Assembly (NCBI GenBank): GCA_947090635.1
Contig: CAMUOM010000013.1
Location: 1 to 17,321, forward strand
Source of the DNA: an uncultured Candidatus Saccharibacteria bacterium
GTDB taxonomy: Bacteria; Patescibacteriota; Saccharimonadia; Saccharimonadales; Saccharimonadaceae
Length of the DNA stretch: 17,321 bases
Direction of reading: 5' to 3'
Positions within the stretch are counted from its first letter, which is position 1, and each line of letters opens with the position of its first letter. The notes under the pieces were generated by a model. That model ran no database searches. It was not told where the DNA came from and was given only the letters and a program-made list of their open reading frames with translations. A program made the translations under genes and the position numbers. Shown here in pieces: positions 1-6,874 of the stretch.

Positions 1-220
1 TCAGGATAAAAAAGATGGCTACTCCAACTTTGCCAATGTCTGATAGTGAACTAAAAGTAGCACTAATCAGAGCACCCTTGGGGTGTGATAGAGCGGAGTT
101 GCTTAATGCATGACAAAACACAACCATAAACATGGCGATAATGCGTAAAATTTCAAAACGTAGGTCGCGCGGTTTATTAGTTTCTTTGGGGCGATGGAAG
201 ACTTTTAAGATATTTAGCAT
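1..220 (-). CDS. Acyltransferase family 3 membrane protein, N-terminal part only
   Basis: The minus strand from the ATG at 218-220 stays open to the window edge, giving 73 residues with the C-terminus lost. It begins MLNILKVFHRPKETNKPRDL, followed by RFEILRIIAMFMVVFCH. This is the first membrane segment of integral-membrane O-acyltransferases (Acyl_transf_3), with the conserved Arg and a His at residue 37, and a second hydrophobic stretch KVGVAIFFIL. In this family such proteins move acyl groups onto sugars of surface polysaccharides at the membrane. The segment closely matches the N-terminus of the gene at 2167-3378, so the two are paralogues. The ATG lies 3 bases after the stop of the upstream glycosyltransferase with no clear Shine-Dalgarno, which suggests translational coupling in one operon. 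The substrate cannot be inferred. Confidence 0.85.
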   Translation of the reverse strand, partial: MLNILKVFHRPKETNKPRDLRFEILRIIAMFMVVFCHALSNSALSHPKGALISATFSSLSDIGKVGVAIFFIL

Positions 221-223
221 TTA

Positions 224-2113
224 TTAGCCACGTCTTATTAGCTTACGGTAAGTTTTTTCTATAACAGCGCGTCGCTTGCTACCGCGTGGTAGAAGTTTTT
301 TGATAAATTCACGACGACGTGAACCGGTCGGTGCTAACTTATGGCGCCATGAGTAATGAATAACTGGTTTGGTTGGTTGGCCGGCGTGTGCAGCCAAGAA
401 GAGTGGCCATAGTATGCTGGTTTGCATGGCGTGATAAAACTCTATCAAGAATGGCGAGCTAAAATCAGTAGTGAGGTTTGCTGGATAGAACTTGCCAATT
501 TTATAATTGGTACTCATTGCTTTCCAGGCCTGCCCGAGGTCAACTGGCGCTAAAAAGTTAACGGTATGCACAACGCCCTCATTGGTTGGCAATTGGTAGT
601 TCCAAGTGCTGTCAAGAAGGAGTGGTGATAACTTGAAACTGTTCATAATTACATTGTCGTTTTGGTTGGCTAGCTGACAACTAGTGCGGACAGTTTGATT
701 GAGTGTGAGTTGGTTGCGGAGTTTGGCGAGGTCCAGCAACATGACACCAGTGTTGAAGTAATGGTCGAGGTCTAGCTTAAGGTAAGCCAGTTTATTGGCG
801 TTGCTAACTGGCTGGTTAGCGTTAATGTCGTAGAGATAACCATAGTCCATAATGTTTTGCGCTGCAGCCAAAGGATGGTCACCGAGGTCAATATTATTTA
901 ACTCGCCTAAGTCAGTTTTGACCCAAGTATGCCAATCGAGGACGATGGCGCGATTAAATTCTGGAAGAAAATACGGTAATACAGCTTTTAGGTTGGCGGT
1001 TGCTGCTTCACCGCGGATTTCTTGCAATTGGTCGATAAAGTCTGCGAAGTTAGCGAAACGAATTGATACATCACTGTTGGCACTCTTTAGTAGCGATTGC
1101 TGAACAGATGATAGTAAATTATCTTTATAGGCAATTACAATGTCGTAACGTGAATGCTTGCGCTGGCTAATTAGTTGGCGCACAGTAGTTTCGAGGTAAA
1201 AAGATTGCTCTTTGGTACCACTAGTGAAGTTAATGACAATTGGCACTGCTTTGGCGATTGGCTTTAGTGGTGTAATTGGGTCGGTCTTTAATGCGTAAAT
1301 CATTTGTAAATGCTGTACCTTAAGTTGTGGGTTAGTTTTCATAATGTAATAGATATATGCGCTGGTTAAAATTTCAGCAAGGTAGCCGTAGATGCGGTTG
1401 CCATTAATACTACGATTTGGTAAATCGGGCGCAAGTAGTTCTTCCATCTTCCTGAGAATAGTAAATTCAAAGTCGCACATGGCCTTGAAATAGCGTTTGC
1501 GCATGATGAACATATTGTAACCTAGGAAGGTATGGCCCCGCATGTATGCTTGGATATAAGGATAAACTTTAGGATAGAGCTGCTTAGTTATATCGAGCAT
1601 TTGGTCGATGTCGCTGAGCTTAATAATGGTGCTATCATGAAGTTTGTAGTGTTCATAGACTGTATTACCTGGTATGCCGACTGGAGTCGGAATACCCTGT
1701 ACTGGGCGAGCATCGTGAATAATTAAATCGTTTGCTTCAATTAGCTGACGCATAGCTGCTTCGTCCTCTAGCCCATATTTGCGGAAGGCTTCTGGTGAGA
1801 GAATTTTAGCGCGAACCATCATGTGGCCGTCGTTACTAACAGGAAATTTTTTATCAGCAAATGAGTAGAAGCGGCGGTAATGGAATAGCCCATAATAATC
1901 GGCATCAAGATTCTTCCACGCCCAATAAATGGCGGTTAGCTCACAATAACCGGCATTTTTAGTCGAAATATTATCTTCACCATCATCATCGCGCTGTAAA
2001 CCAAGCTTACGAGATGCTTTAGCGGCACCAACTTGCACCGGCAAAAGCAGGTCGTTATGTGGTAGTTCACTTGGTTTGTGGCATGCTATTAGTATCTTGA
2101 TTTTAGAACTCAT
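224..2113 (-). CDS. Two-domain glycosyltransferase: DUF4422 plus GT8-like domain
   Basis: The product is 629 residues. Roughly residues 1-270 look like DUF4422, a family tied to capsular and exopolysaccharide synthesis: IKILIACHKP at the N-terminus, then CELTAIYWAWKN, YYGLFHYRRFYS and FLGYNMFIMRK. Residues about 285-560 resemble a GT8 (LPS/glycogenin-type) glycosyltransferase, with VPIVINFTSG, RAIVLDWHTWVKTDLG, YFNTGVMLLDL and a conserved-looking His516 in VVHTV. The usual GT8 metal-binding DxD is D393-W-H395 here, and the late KPW motif is also lost, so the second domain may be altered or inactive. No signal peptide is seen, so a cytoplasmic enzyme is likely. GGAGG at 2118-2122 (minus strand), 4 bases before ATG, supports the start. 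Flanking acyltransferases point to decorated surface glycan. Donor and acceptor sugars are unknown. Confidence 0.8.
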   Translation of the reverse strand: MSSKIKILIACHKPSELPHNDLLLPVQVGAAKASRKLGLQRDDDGEDNISTKNAGYCELTAIYWAWKNLDADYYGLFHYRRFYSFADKKFPVSNDGHMMVRAKILSPEAFRKYGLEDEAAMRQLIEANDLIIHDARPVQGIPTPVGIPGNTVYEHYKLHDSTIIKLSDIDQMLDITKQLYPKVYPYIQAYMRGHTFLGYNMFIMRKRYFKAMCDFEFTILRKMEELLAPDLPNRSINGNRIYGYLAEILTSAYIYYIMKTNPQLKVQHLQMIYALKTDPITPLKPIAKAVPIVINFTSGTKEQSFYLETTVRQLISQRKHSRYDIVIAYKDNLLSSVQQSLLKSANSDVSIRFANFADFIDQLQEIRGEAATANLKAVLPYFLPEFNRAIVLDWHTWVKTDLGELNNIDLGDHPLAAAQNIMDYGYLYDINANQPVSNANKLAYLKLDLDHYFNTGVMLLDLAKLRNQLTLNQTVRTSCQLANQNDNVIMNSFKLSPLLLDSTWNYQLPTNEGVVHTVNFLAPVDLGQAWKAMSTNYKIGKFYPANLTTDFSSPFLIEFYHAMQTSILWPLFLAAHAGQPTKPVIHYSWRHKLAPTGSRRREFIKKLLPRGSKRRAVIEKTYRKLIRRG

Positions 2114-2117
2114 CTAT

Positions 2118-2145
2118 CCTCCATTTAGTCTCATATATTATAACA
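2118..2145 (-). promoter_or_regulatory. Extended -10 promoter and Shine-Dalgarno of the DUF4422 glycosyltransferase
   Basis: Read on the minus strand, TGTTATAAT (hexamer 2137-2142, TG at 2144-2145) is an extended -10 with no good -35. The expected start point near 2130 leaves a leader of about 17 bases that contains GGAGG (2118-2122), 4 bases from the ATG. The glycosyltransferase and the acyltransferase after it can therefore be transcribed independently of the upstream gene at 2167-3378. Confidence 0.6.
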
Positions 2146-2166
2146 TACTAATACTAAAGATTGTAG

Positions 2167-3378
2167 CTAAGCGTTGACTACGTTGTCGGTTTTGTCGCAT
2201 AGCTGTTTAATAAACCTAAGTGACAATAACTTTTTGACAATTTGATTGACGAATAAATGATCACAAATGATAGCTACCACGGTACATGCACTAAATAGAG
2301 CTATACCGACACCAATTAACACCAGTAGCTTAAAGCTACCACGCCAAGTTTCGACAATGGGATTAATTAAGTGGTTAATATTATTGTAAATTGATAGTAG
2401 TAAAAACTTATGTTCATGTAATAAATAGACACTGAAGGTGGAAGCACCAGCAATGCGGATAAATTTAGCCGTAAGGTTATTGCGCAGTATTGGTTTTGCG
2501 CGCATAAATAGTACGAAGAGACCTGCGCCAATTAGCCATTGGATTTGTTGGAGACCATTGGTATATAGCCAGCTGTGTAAAATATCCTTAAATACAATTG
2601 GTGGATTTGGTAGTGCGGCTATATAGTTAACTAATATCATTAGCATTATACCGAGTAAAATTAGTCCAATGATTTTTGCGTTGCTAAGTTTGATTTTATC
2701 GCCACATAGCCTAATTGAAGCGCCCATAAGATACATAATAATACTGTTAGGTAGAATGCGAGCAAGGGGATCACTAACAAGTAATGTACCTACCATAGAT
2801 ATAATGAGAAGAGTGGACGTGCAAATGATTAATTGAGTACGAGAGAAACGTTTTATAGCGTTATTTATAATTGGTGTGCAGATTAGTAACATAATGTAGC
2901 TGGTAATAAACCAATAGGCATTATGTGAAATTGGCAAGATGGTGGTTAAAATGGTGTTGATGCCATCGCTGGAGTTAATAACTTCACTGGCTGTTGTTGG
3001 TGCTAGTTTGAAGCAGTATAAACTGAGATAGATGAGTGTAATAATTGCTGAGTACAGCCAAGTGTGGGCGGCGATATTGATGATTCTACTGAATTTAAAA
3101 GTTGATTTACAGCAGAAATATCCAGTGATAATGAAGAATATAGCTACGCCAATTTGACCGGCATCCGCTACGGTATGATACATAGCTGATATTGGTGTTG
3201 CATCGGTCAACAGACCGCGTGGAGTATGTACGCCCAAACACTGGTCTAGATACATGCTAACGTGGCAAGTGACAATTAATAGCATGGCGATGACCCGTAG
3301 CAATTCGAAGCGGGCATCGCGCGGCTTGGTTTGATTTTGTTTGAATCTACAGATGGATTCTTTGATAACTCTATACAT
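2167..3378 (-). CDS. Acyltransferase family 3 membrane protein
   Basis: The product is 403 residues, mostly hydrophobic, with about ten membrane segments: the expected size and topology of Acyl_transf_3 (OafA/WecH-like without the extra SGNH domain). The N-terminal signature is RFELLRVIAMLLIVTCH, with Arg28 and the conserved His39, followed by GVAIFFIITGYFCC. In the family these residues belong to the acyl-transfer site. The likely role is O-acetylation or related acylation of a surface glycan made by the neighbouring glycosyltransferases. It is a paralogue of the truncated gene at 1-220. The ATG at 3376-3378 has no Shine-Dalgarno, and the upstream region is shared with the divergent GT2 gene. 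The acyl donor and the target sugar are not visible from sequence. Confidence 0.85.
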   Translation of the reverse strand: MYRVIKESICRFKQNQTKPRDARFELLRVIAMLLIVTCHVSMYLDQCLGVHTPRGLLTDATPISAMYHTVADAGQIGVAIFFIITGYFCCKSTFKFSRIINIAAHTWLYSAIITLIYLSLYCFKLAPTTASEVINSSDGINTILTTILPISHNAYWFITSYIMLLICTPIINNAIKRFSRTQLIICTSTLLIISMVGTLLVSDPLARILPNSIIMYLMGASIRLCGDKIKLSNAKIIGLILLGIMLMILVNYIAALPNPPIVFKDILHSWLYTNGLQQIQWLIGAGLFVLFMRAKPILRNNLTAKFIRIAGASTFSVYLLHEHKFLLLSIYNNINHLINPIVETWRGSFKLLVLIGVGIALFSACTVVAIICDHLFVNQIVKKLLSLRFIKQLCDKTDNVVNA

Positions 3379-3419
3379 AATTTTAATTGATATATATGAT
3401 AAGTGTATAATAAATACAT
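3379..3419. promoter_or_regulatory. 41-base divergent promoter region
   Basis: Only 41 bases separate the divergent start codons of the acyltransferase (minus) and the GT2 gene (plus). On the plus strand TATAAT at 3406-3411, preceded by GTG, lies 8 bases from the ATG at 3420, so the mRNA would have a leader of only 0-2 bases. On the minus strand the segment is AT-rich with several TATA-like hexamers and no Shine-Dalgarno, so I cannot name one -10. The two promoters must overlap or lie back to back. Confidence 0.55.
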
Positions 3420-5525
3420 ATGAAGCATCAACCCAAAATGTCGGTTATTGTTATTTGTCAAGATGGCAAGCATCATTTAGATGAAACTCTGTGCAGTGTG
3501 TTTGCTCAGACGTTGGATAAAGTAGAGGTTATTGTAGCTAGCTCTAGTGACGTTAAATCAGAGTTAACTACCTCAGTCAAATTGGTTTATAGCGAAGGGT
3601 CTACTTATGGTGAGCTGATTAACTTAGGTATTAAACGGGCTAGTGGCGAATATTTGGCTATTCTTGATGCTGGTGACCTAGTTGATGATGATTTGTTAGA
3701 TAAATTGTGTCGGTCGGCGGCGAAGCATCATGCGGATATCGTTCGTAGCTGTTACAGTTATTACTATGATGACTTAACTAATAGTAGTCCATTTTATAAC
3801 GAATCTATGGGCGGTGTGTGGTGTGAGCCGATGGCACAGCTGGTGCGTGCGCATGATGTGAATAGCTGGCCATATGAAAAAGATTGTGATGTGGTTATTG
3901 ACCCGAGGGAGAATGGTGGCGATAAGGTTTGGCCGTTTTTTGCCATTGCGCCACGTATCAATGGTATTTATCGTCGGCAGTGGTTAATTGATAATGAAAT
4001 TGTAGCTTCTAATTCCAACAATAGCTATTGTTGTAATGTTGGTTTTTGGGAGAGTGCGGTTGCAGCGACACGTGCTGTAGTATTTATTAATAAATATGGT
4101 TGGCACTATCGGCAGGAGAGTGACAACTGCACTAATATCAATGATATTAACAAAGAATTTTTGCGCACCGAAGCTAAAATAGACACCAATAATTCGAGCG
4201 ATATTATGGCATTGCAAGCGATGAATGTTGCTAAGATGGACAGTTATTTTAAGGTGTTGCGTAAACTACGTGGTAGTCAGCGCAAAGAGTTTCTATACGC
4301 GATGTCGCGTGAGTTTAAGCAGATTCGGGATGATTTACGCCTTAATTGGTGGTGTGTCAACGAGACTGATACTTATATGCTAAACGAAGTTATTGATAAT
4401 CCACAGCTAGCATTACGGCGCTTTGATGTGGTGGATAAAGCTAAAATATCAGTGGTTGTACCATTCTATAATGTCGGTAAGTATATTGGTAAATGTCTGG
4501 ATTCAATCGTCAACCAGACCATGAAGGATTTGGAAATCATTTTGGTTAATGACGAAAGCCCAGATGATTCGGTTATGACGGCTTTGGAGTACTACAAGAA
4601 AGACCCACGTATTACCATTCTGTATCAAAAGAATAAGGGGTTGTCTGGCGCGCGCAACACTGGCTTGTGGTATTCACATGCGCCGTTTGTGTATTTTGCG
4701 GATAGTGATGATTACCTTTTCCCTAATACTTGCGAATTATTGTATGATAATCTGATTAAGTCTGGAGCGGACTTAACGGTTGGCGCAATTGAAAATGAGT
4801 ATCACGCCGATTATAATTCAATGCGGGCGGAGCGTCTTGGTTGCATGCTGCGATATCACGGCCTGCAAAAATTAGATAATGATGTGATTCACACTAATAT
4901 TGCGGTTTGGAATAAGCTGTTTCGCCGTTCGGTGATTAATAAGTATGGGCTGCATTTCCCAGAGGGGCTATGGTATGAAGATACTTATTTTGTGCTGGCT
5001 TACATGATGTTAAGTGATACGGTTTACTTTGTGCCTGACCCAGTTTATATGTATGTTCATCGCGCCGGTAGCATCACTAGTGCCACGCGGGAGCGTTATA
5101 GCTACAACCGTAAGGGCCTTGATAACATGAGAGTGACTGAATGGCTATTTAATGATTATGTTAAAAAGTATGACTTACTGCCAAAATATAAAAGCTTTAT
5201 GTCACAATGGATTGTTTCGCGCTGCGATTGCGCTCTAATGTCGGCTGGTCCGGACTGCATCCCAGATGTTAATCAGATGTTTAAGTATTTTATTCTTCGA
5301 CATAAGGACTATCTAGACAAAGTTGATCCGAGTTTGGTTGGCGCGTTATCTAAGGGTTATGCTAGTGTGCTAAAGCGGTTTATGGTGGATCGAAAAATTC
5401 CTATGACTAATGAAAAGAAGCGTCGTAATTTTTCTGGCTACGCCAAAAGGGCTTTGGCGCGCGTGCCTTTGGTCAAACCTGTGTTTAAAAAGTTAAAGCG
5501 GGTGGTTGGCAGGCGCCAGGCTTGA
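3420..5525 (+). CDS. Tandem GT2 (GT-A fold) glycosyltransferase
   Basis: The product is 701 residues with two GT2-type domains. Domain 1 (about 7-230) starts MSVIVICQDGKHHLDETLCS and has an acidic LDAGDLVDDD motif at the DxD position (D83, D86), but lacks the usual nucleotide-binding NDxS motif (ASSSDV instead). Domain 2 (about 342-570) is canonical: ISVVVPFYNVGKYIGKCLDS, ILVNDESPDD, GLSGARNTGL and FADSDDYL with D428-S-D430-D431. It probably transfers sugars from nucleotide-sugar donors to a cell-surface polysaccharide or teichoic-type polymer. The basic C-terminus (KRRNFSGYAKRALARV, then KPVFKKLKRVVGRR) could sit at the membrane face. The pairing of a degenerate and an intact domain suggests one active and one accessory or acceptor-binding domain, which is inference. 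The start is set by the TATAAT 8 bases upstream. Confidence 0.87.
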   Translation: MKHQPKMSVIVICQDGKHHLDETLCSVFAQTLDKVEVIVASSSDVKSELTTSVKLVYSEGSTYGELINLGIKRASGEYLAILDAGDLVDDDLLDKLCRSAAKHHADIVRSCYSYYYDDLTNSSPFYNESMGGVWCEPMAQLVRAHDVNSWPYEKDCDVVIDPRENGGDKVWPFFAIAPRINGIYRRQWLIDNEIVASNSNNSYCCNVGFWESAVAATRAVVFINKYGWHYRQESDNCTNINDINKEFLRTEAKIDTNNSSDIMALQAMNVAKMDSYFKVLRKLRGSQRKEFLYAMSREFKQIRDDLRLNWWCVNETDTYMLNEVIDNPQLALRRFDVVDKAKISVVVPFYNVGKYIGKCLDSIVNQTMKDLEIILVNDESPDDSVMTALEYYKKDPRITILYQKNKGLSGARNTGLWYSHAPFVYFADSDDYLFPNTCELLYDNLIKSGADLTVGAIENEYHADYNSMRAERLGCMLRYHGLQKLDNDVIHTNIAVWNKLFRRSVINKYGLHFPEGLWYEDTYFVLAYMMLSDTVYFVPDPVYMYVHRAGSITSATRERYSYNRKGLDNMRVTEWLFNDYVKKYDLLPKYKSFMSQWIVSRCDCALMSAGPDCIPDVNQMFKYFILRHKDYLDKVDPSLVGALSKGYASVLKRFMVDRKIPMTNEKKRRNFSGYAKRALARVPLVKPVFKKLKRVVGRRQA

Positions 5526-5543
5526 TTTAATAGTAGCGCAAAA

Positions 5544-5555
5544 TTGTGCTACAAT
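5544..5555 (+). promoter_or_regulatory. Extended -10 promoter of tRNA-Arg and folD
   Basis: TTGTGCTACAAT ends 9 bases before the tRNA. TGC-TACAAT is an extended -10 (hexamer 5550-5555); only weak -35 matches occur 16-18 bases upstream. The same 12-mer recurs in front of pyk at 7278-7289. The start point is expected near 5562, just before the mature tRNA 5' end. Confidence 0.65.
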
Positions 5556-5564
5556 ATTATTAGA

Positions 5565-5641
5565 GCACCCGTAGCTCAGCGGATTAGAGTACTTGGCTTC
5601 GAACCAAGTGGTCACAGGTTCGAACCCTGTCGGGTGTACCA
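5565..5641 (+). tRNA. tRNA-Arg (anticodon UCG)
   Basis: A full cloverleaf can be drawn. The acceptor GCACCCG pairs with CGGGTGT (first pair G-U), the D stem is GCTC/GAGT (C-G, with the outer G-T as wobble), the anticodon stem is CTTGG/CCAAG with loop CTTCGAA, and the T arm is ACAGG-TTCGAAC-CCTGT. The anticodon TCG reads CGA and probably CGG. The discriminator is A and the CCA end is encoded (5639-5641). folD begins 10 bases later on the same strand, so they probably share a transcript. Confidence 0.95.
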
Positions 5642-5651
5642 GATATTATTT

Positions 5652-6476
5652 ATGGCAAAGCAGTCAAAACGAGTCGGGCCGCGCGAGCTAAATGGGCGCG
5701 AGCTAGTTGGGTTTATTAAAGAGCGCCAGGCGCATCAAGTGCGTGGCTTGAGACAGCATTTTAAGGTTGTGCCGAAGCTGGTGATTATTACCACGATTGA
5801 TAATCCGGTAATTGATTTATATGTGCGTTTGAAATGCAATTATGCCGCAGACATTGCAGTAGAAACTGAGGTGCACCGTACAACTAGCCAAGCGGCGGGT
5901 GATTTGCTAGCACAGTTGAATGCTGATCCAAGCGTAAAAGGCATTATTGTACAGTTACCGCTTGACGACCCAGCGCAGACTGACGCGGTGGTGAATTTAA
6001 TCACGCCAGAGAAAGATGTCGATGGTTTAGGCCAAAATGCGAAGTGGGATTCTGCTACGGCTACGGCCATTAACTGGTTGCTAGCTGGTTATAACGTCAA
6101 TCTTCCAGGCAAGCGGTTGGCCTTAGTGGGCAATGGTCGCTTGGTGGGTGCGCCACTACTTAAAATGTGGCGTAATTCTGGGTTGGATGTGACGGTGTAT
6201 GATGAATCGACCACGGATAAACTGGCTACAGAGTTAATTGATTATGACGTTATCGTTTCAGCGGCTGGTGTACCGGGGTTGATTAAATCAGAAATGTTAC
6301 GCTCTGGTGCAGTGGTAGTAGATGCTGGTACGGCGAGCGAAGGCGGTAAAGTGGTGGGCGATTTAGACCCCGCAGCACGTCAGCGGAGTGACCTGACAGT
6401 GACGCCTGAGAAGGGTGGTGTGGGACCATTGACCATTGCAGCTCTGCTTGATAATGTGATTCGCGCTAGTTATTAG
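5652..6476 (+). CDS. folD: Bifunctional methylenetetrahydrofolate dehydrogenase / cyclohydrolase (FolD)
   Basis: FolD interconverts 5,10-methylene-, methenyl- and 10-formyl-tetrahydrofolate in cytosolic one-carbon metabolism. The 274-residue product has the catalytic Tyr57 and Lys61 (LYVRLK), GIIVQLPL with Gln101, KDVDG at 121-125, a Rossmann loop VGNGRLVGAP (159-168) and TPEKGGVGPLT (251-261). It is slightly shorter than typical FolD (about 285). The usual HPxNxG...PCTP segment after KDVDG is shortened, with no PCTP. The Rossmann loop has NG where RS is usual, and the strand ending TVCHSxT in relatives is TVYDEST here. The ATG at 5652 is chosen because earlier in-frame codons run through the tRNA. 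There is no Shine-Dalgarno and only 10 bases separate it from the tRNA CCA, so a short-leader mRNA released by tRNA 3' processing is likely. No terminator is seen after it. Confidence 0.9.
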   Translation: MAKQSKRVGPRELNGRELVGFIKERQAHQVRGLRQHFKVVPKLVIITTIDNPVIDLYVRLKCNYAADIAVETEVHRTTSQAAGDLLAQLNADPSVKGIIVQLPLDDPAQTDAVVNLITPEKDVDGLGQNAKWDSATATAINWLLAGYNVNLPGKRLALVGNGRLVGAPLLKMWRNSGLDVTVYDESTTDKLATELIDYDVIVSAAGVPGLIKSEMLRSGAVVVDAGTASEGGKVVGDLDPAARQRSDLTVTPEKGGVGPLTIAALLDNVIRASY

Positions 6477-6487
6477 CGACAAAATGT

Positions 6488-6516
6488 TTGCATAAGACAT
6501 AAAAATAGGTTATAAT
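6488..6516 (+). promoter_or_regulatory. Sigma-70-type promoter of tRNA-Glu
   Basis: TTGCAT (6488-6493), a 17-base spacer and a perfect TATAAT (6511-6516). The start is expected near 6523, about 6 bases before the tRNA. It has a recognisable -35 but no TGn extension, in contrast to most other promoters in this window. Confidence 0.8.
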
Positions 6517-6528
6517 TTAACAAGATAG

Positions 6529-6603
6529 GGTCTCGTCGTCTAACGGTTAGGACATCAGGTTTTCATCCTGACAATTCGGGTTCGATTCCCGGCGAGATCA
6601 CCA
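6529..6603 (+). tRNA. tRNA-Glu (anticodon UUC)
   Basis: The acceptor GGTCTCG pairs with CGAGATC (one G-U). The D arm GTC/GAC encloses TAACGGTTAG, the anticodon stem TCAGG/CCTGA has loop TTTTCAT, and the T arm is TCGGG-TTCGATT-CCCGG. The anticodon TTC reads GAA and GAG. CCA is encoded at 6601-6603. The gene has its own promoter upstream and a rho-independent terminator 9 bases downstream. Confidence 0.96.
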
Positions 6604-6611
6604 GATATTAT

Positions 6612-6640
6612 AACCACCTCTATGCGAGGTGGTTTTGTGT
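6612..6640 (+). terminator. Rho-independent terminator after tRNA-Glu
   Basis: A perfect 9-bp stem, AACCACCTC (6612-6620) with GAGGTGGTT (6626-6634), loop TATGC, followed by TTGTGT. The T-tract runs straight into the extended -10 of the next gene, so terminator and promoter abut. Confidence 0.85.
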
Positions 6641-6646
6641 TATAAT
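6638..6646 (+). promoter_or_regulatory. Extended -10 of the small membrane protein gene, leaderless layout
   Basis: TGT-TATAAT, with the hexamer at 6641-6646. The ATG at 6654 lies 7 bases downstream, at the expected transcription start. No room remains for a Shine-Dalgarno, so a leaderless mRNA is predicted. Confidence 0.65.
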
Positions 6647-6653
6647 GGAAGCA

Positions 6654-6857
6654 ATGAAACAAGCGAAGAAGCGTAACAAAAAGTATCGCGGCGTCGACGC
6701 AGTTCGCAACGATGTAGTACGCGTTCATCGAGTAAAAGCAGTGACGCGTGGTCGAGTCGGCCAATTTATTCATGATAATGCTACCAAATTAAAATATGGT
6801 GCAATTATTGTAGTGGCAATCGCCTTAGTAATACTCGGTATCATGAGTATTCGTTAA
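6654..6857 (+). CDS. Small basic tail-anchored membrane protein, unknown function
   Basis: The 67-residue product has a strongly basic N-terminal part (MKQAKKRNKKYRG, then HRVKAVTRGRVG) and one hydrophobic segment at about 49-65 (GAIIVVAIALVILGIMSI) ending at the C-terminus. This fits a tail-anchored protein with its basic domain in the cytoplasm. An in-frame ATG at 6645 lies inside the -10 hexamer and cannot be used from that promoter, so 6654 is chosen. I do not recognise a family. It lies between a terminator and an orphan response regulator 17 bases downstream that has its own promoter. A role in nucleic-acid, ribosome or membrane contacts would be only a guess from charge. Confidence 0.7.
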   Translation: MKQAKKRNKKYRGVDAVRNDVVRVHRVKAVTRGRVGQFIHDNATKLKYGAIIVVAIALVILGIMSIR

Positions 6858-6859
6858 TG

Positions 6860-6868
6860 TGTTAAAAT
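6860..6868 (+). promoter_or_regulatory. Extended -10 of the response regulator gene, leaderless layout
   Basis: TGT-TAAAAT, with the hexamer at 6863-6868, 6 bases from the ATG at 6875. Transcription is expected to begin at the A of the ATG. It starts 2 bases after the stop codon of the upstream gene. Confidence 0.62.
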
Positions 6869-6874
6869 AAGCGT

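Noticed and set aside
224..5525. Surface-glycan block as a mobile island
   Set aside because: No transposase, integrase or terminal repeat is visible. The tRNA-Arg next to it has an intact 3' end and its own promoter.
5554..5650. 8-bp ATATTATT direct repeat on both sides of tRNA-Arg (5554-5561 and 5643-5650) as a possible integration scar
   Set aside because: It is short and AT-only, no integrase is nearby, and the genes on each side are ordinary, so it does not support an attachment site.
5544..5651. Longer folD start upstream of the ATG at 5652
   Set aside because: It would translate through the promoter and the entire tRNA-Arg. The FolD family begins after this point.
6645..6653. ATG at 6645 as start of the small membrane protein
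   Set aside because: It overlaps the TATAAT hexamer at 6641-6646, so it would not be on the transcript made from that promoter.
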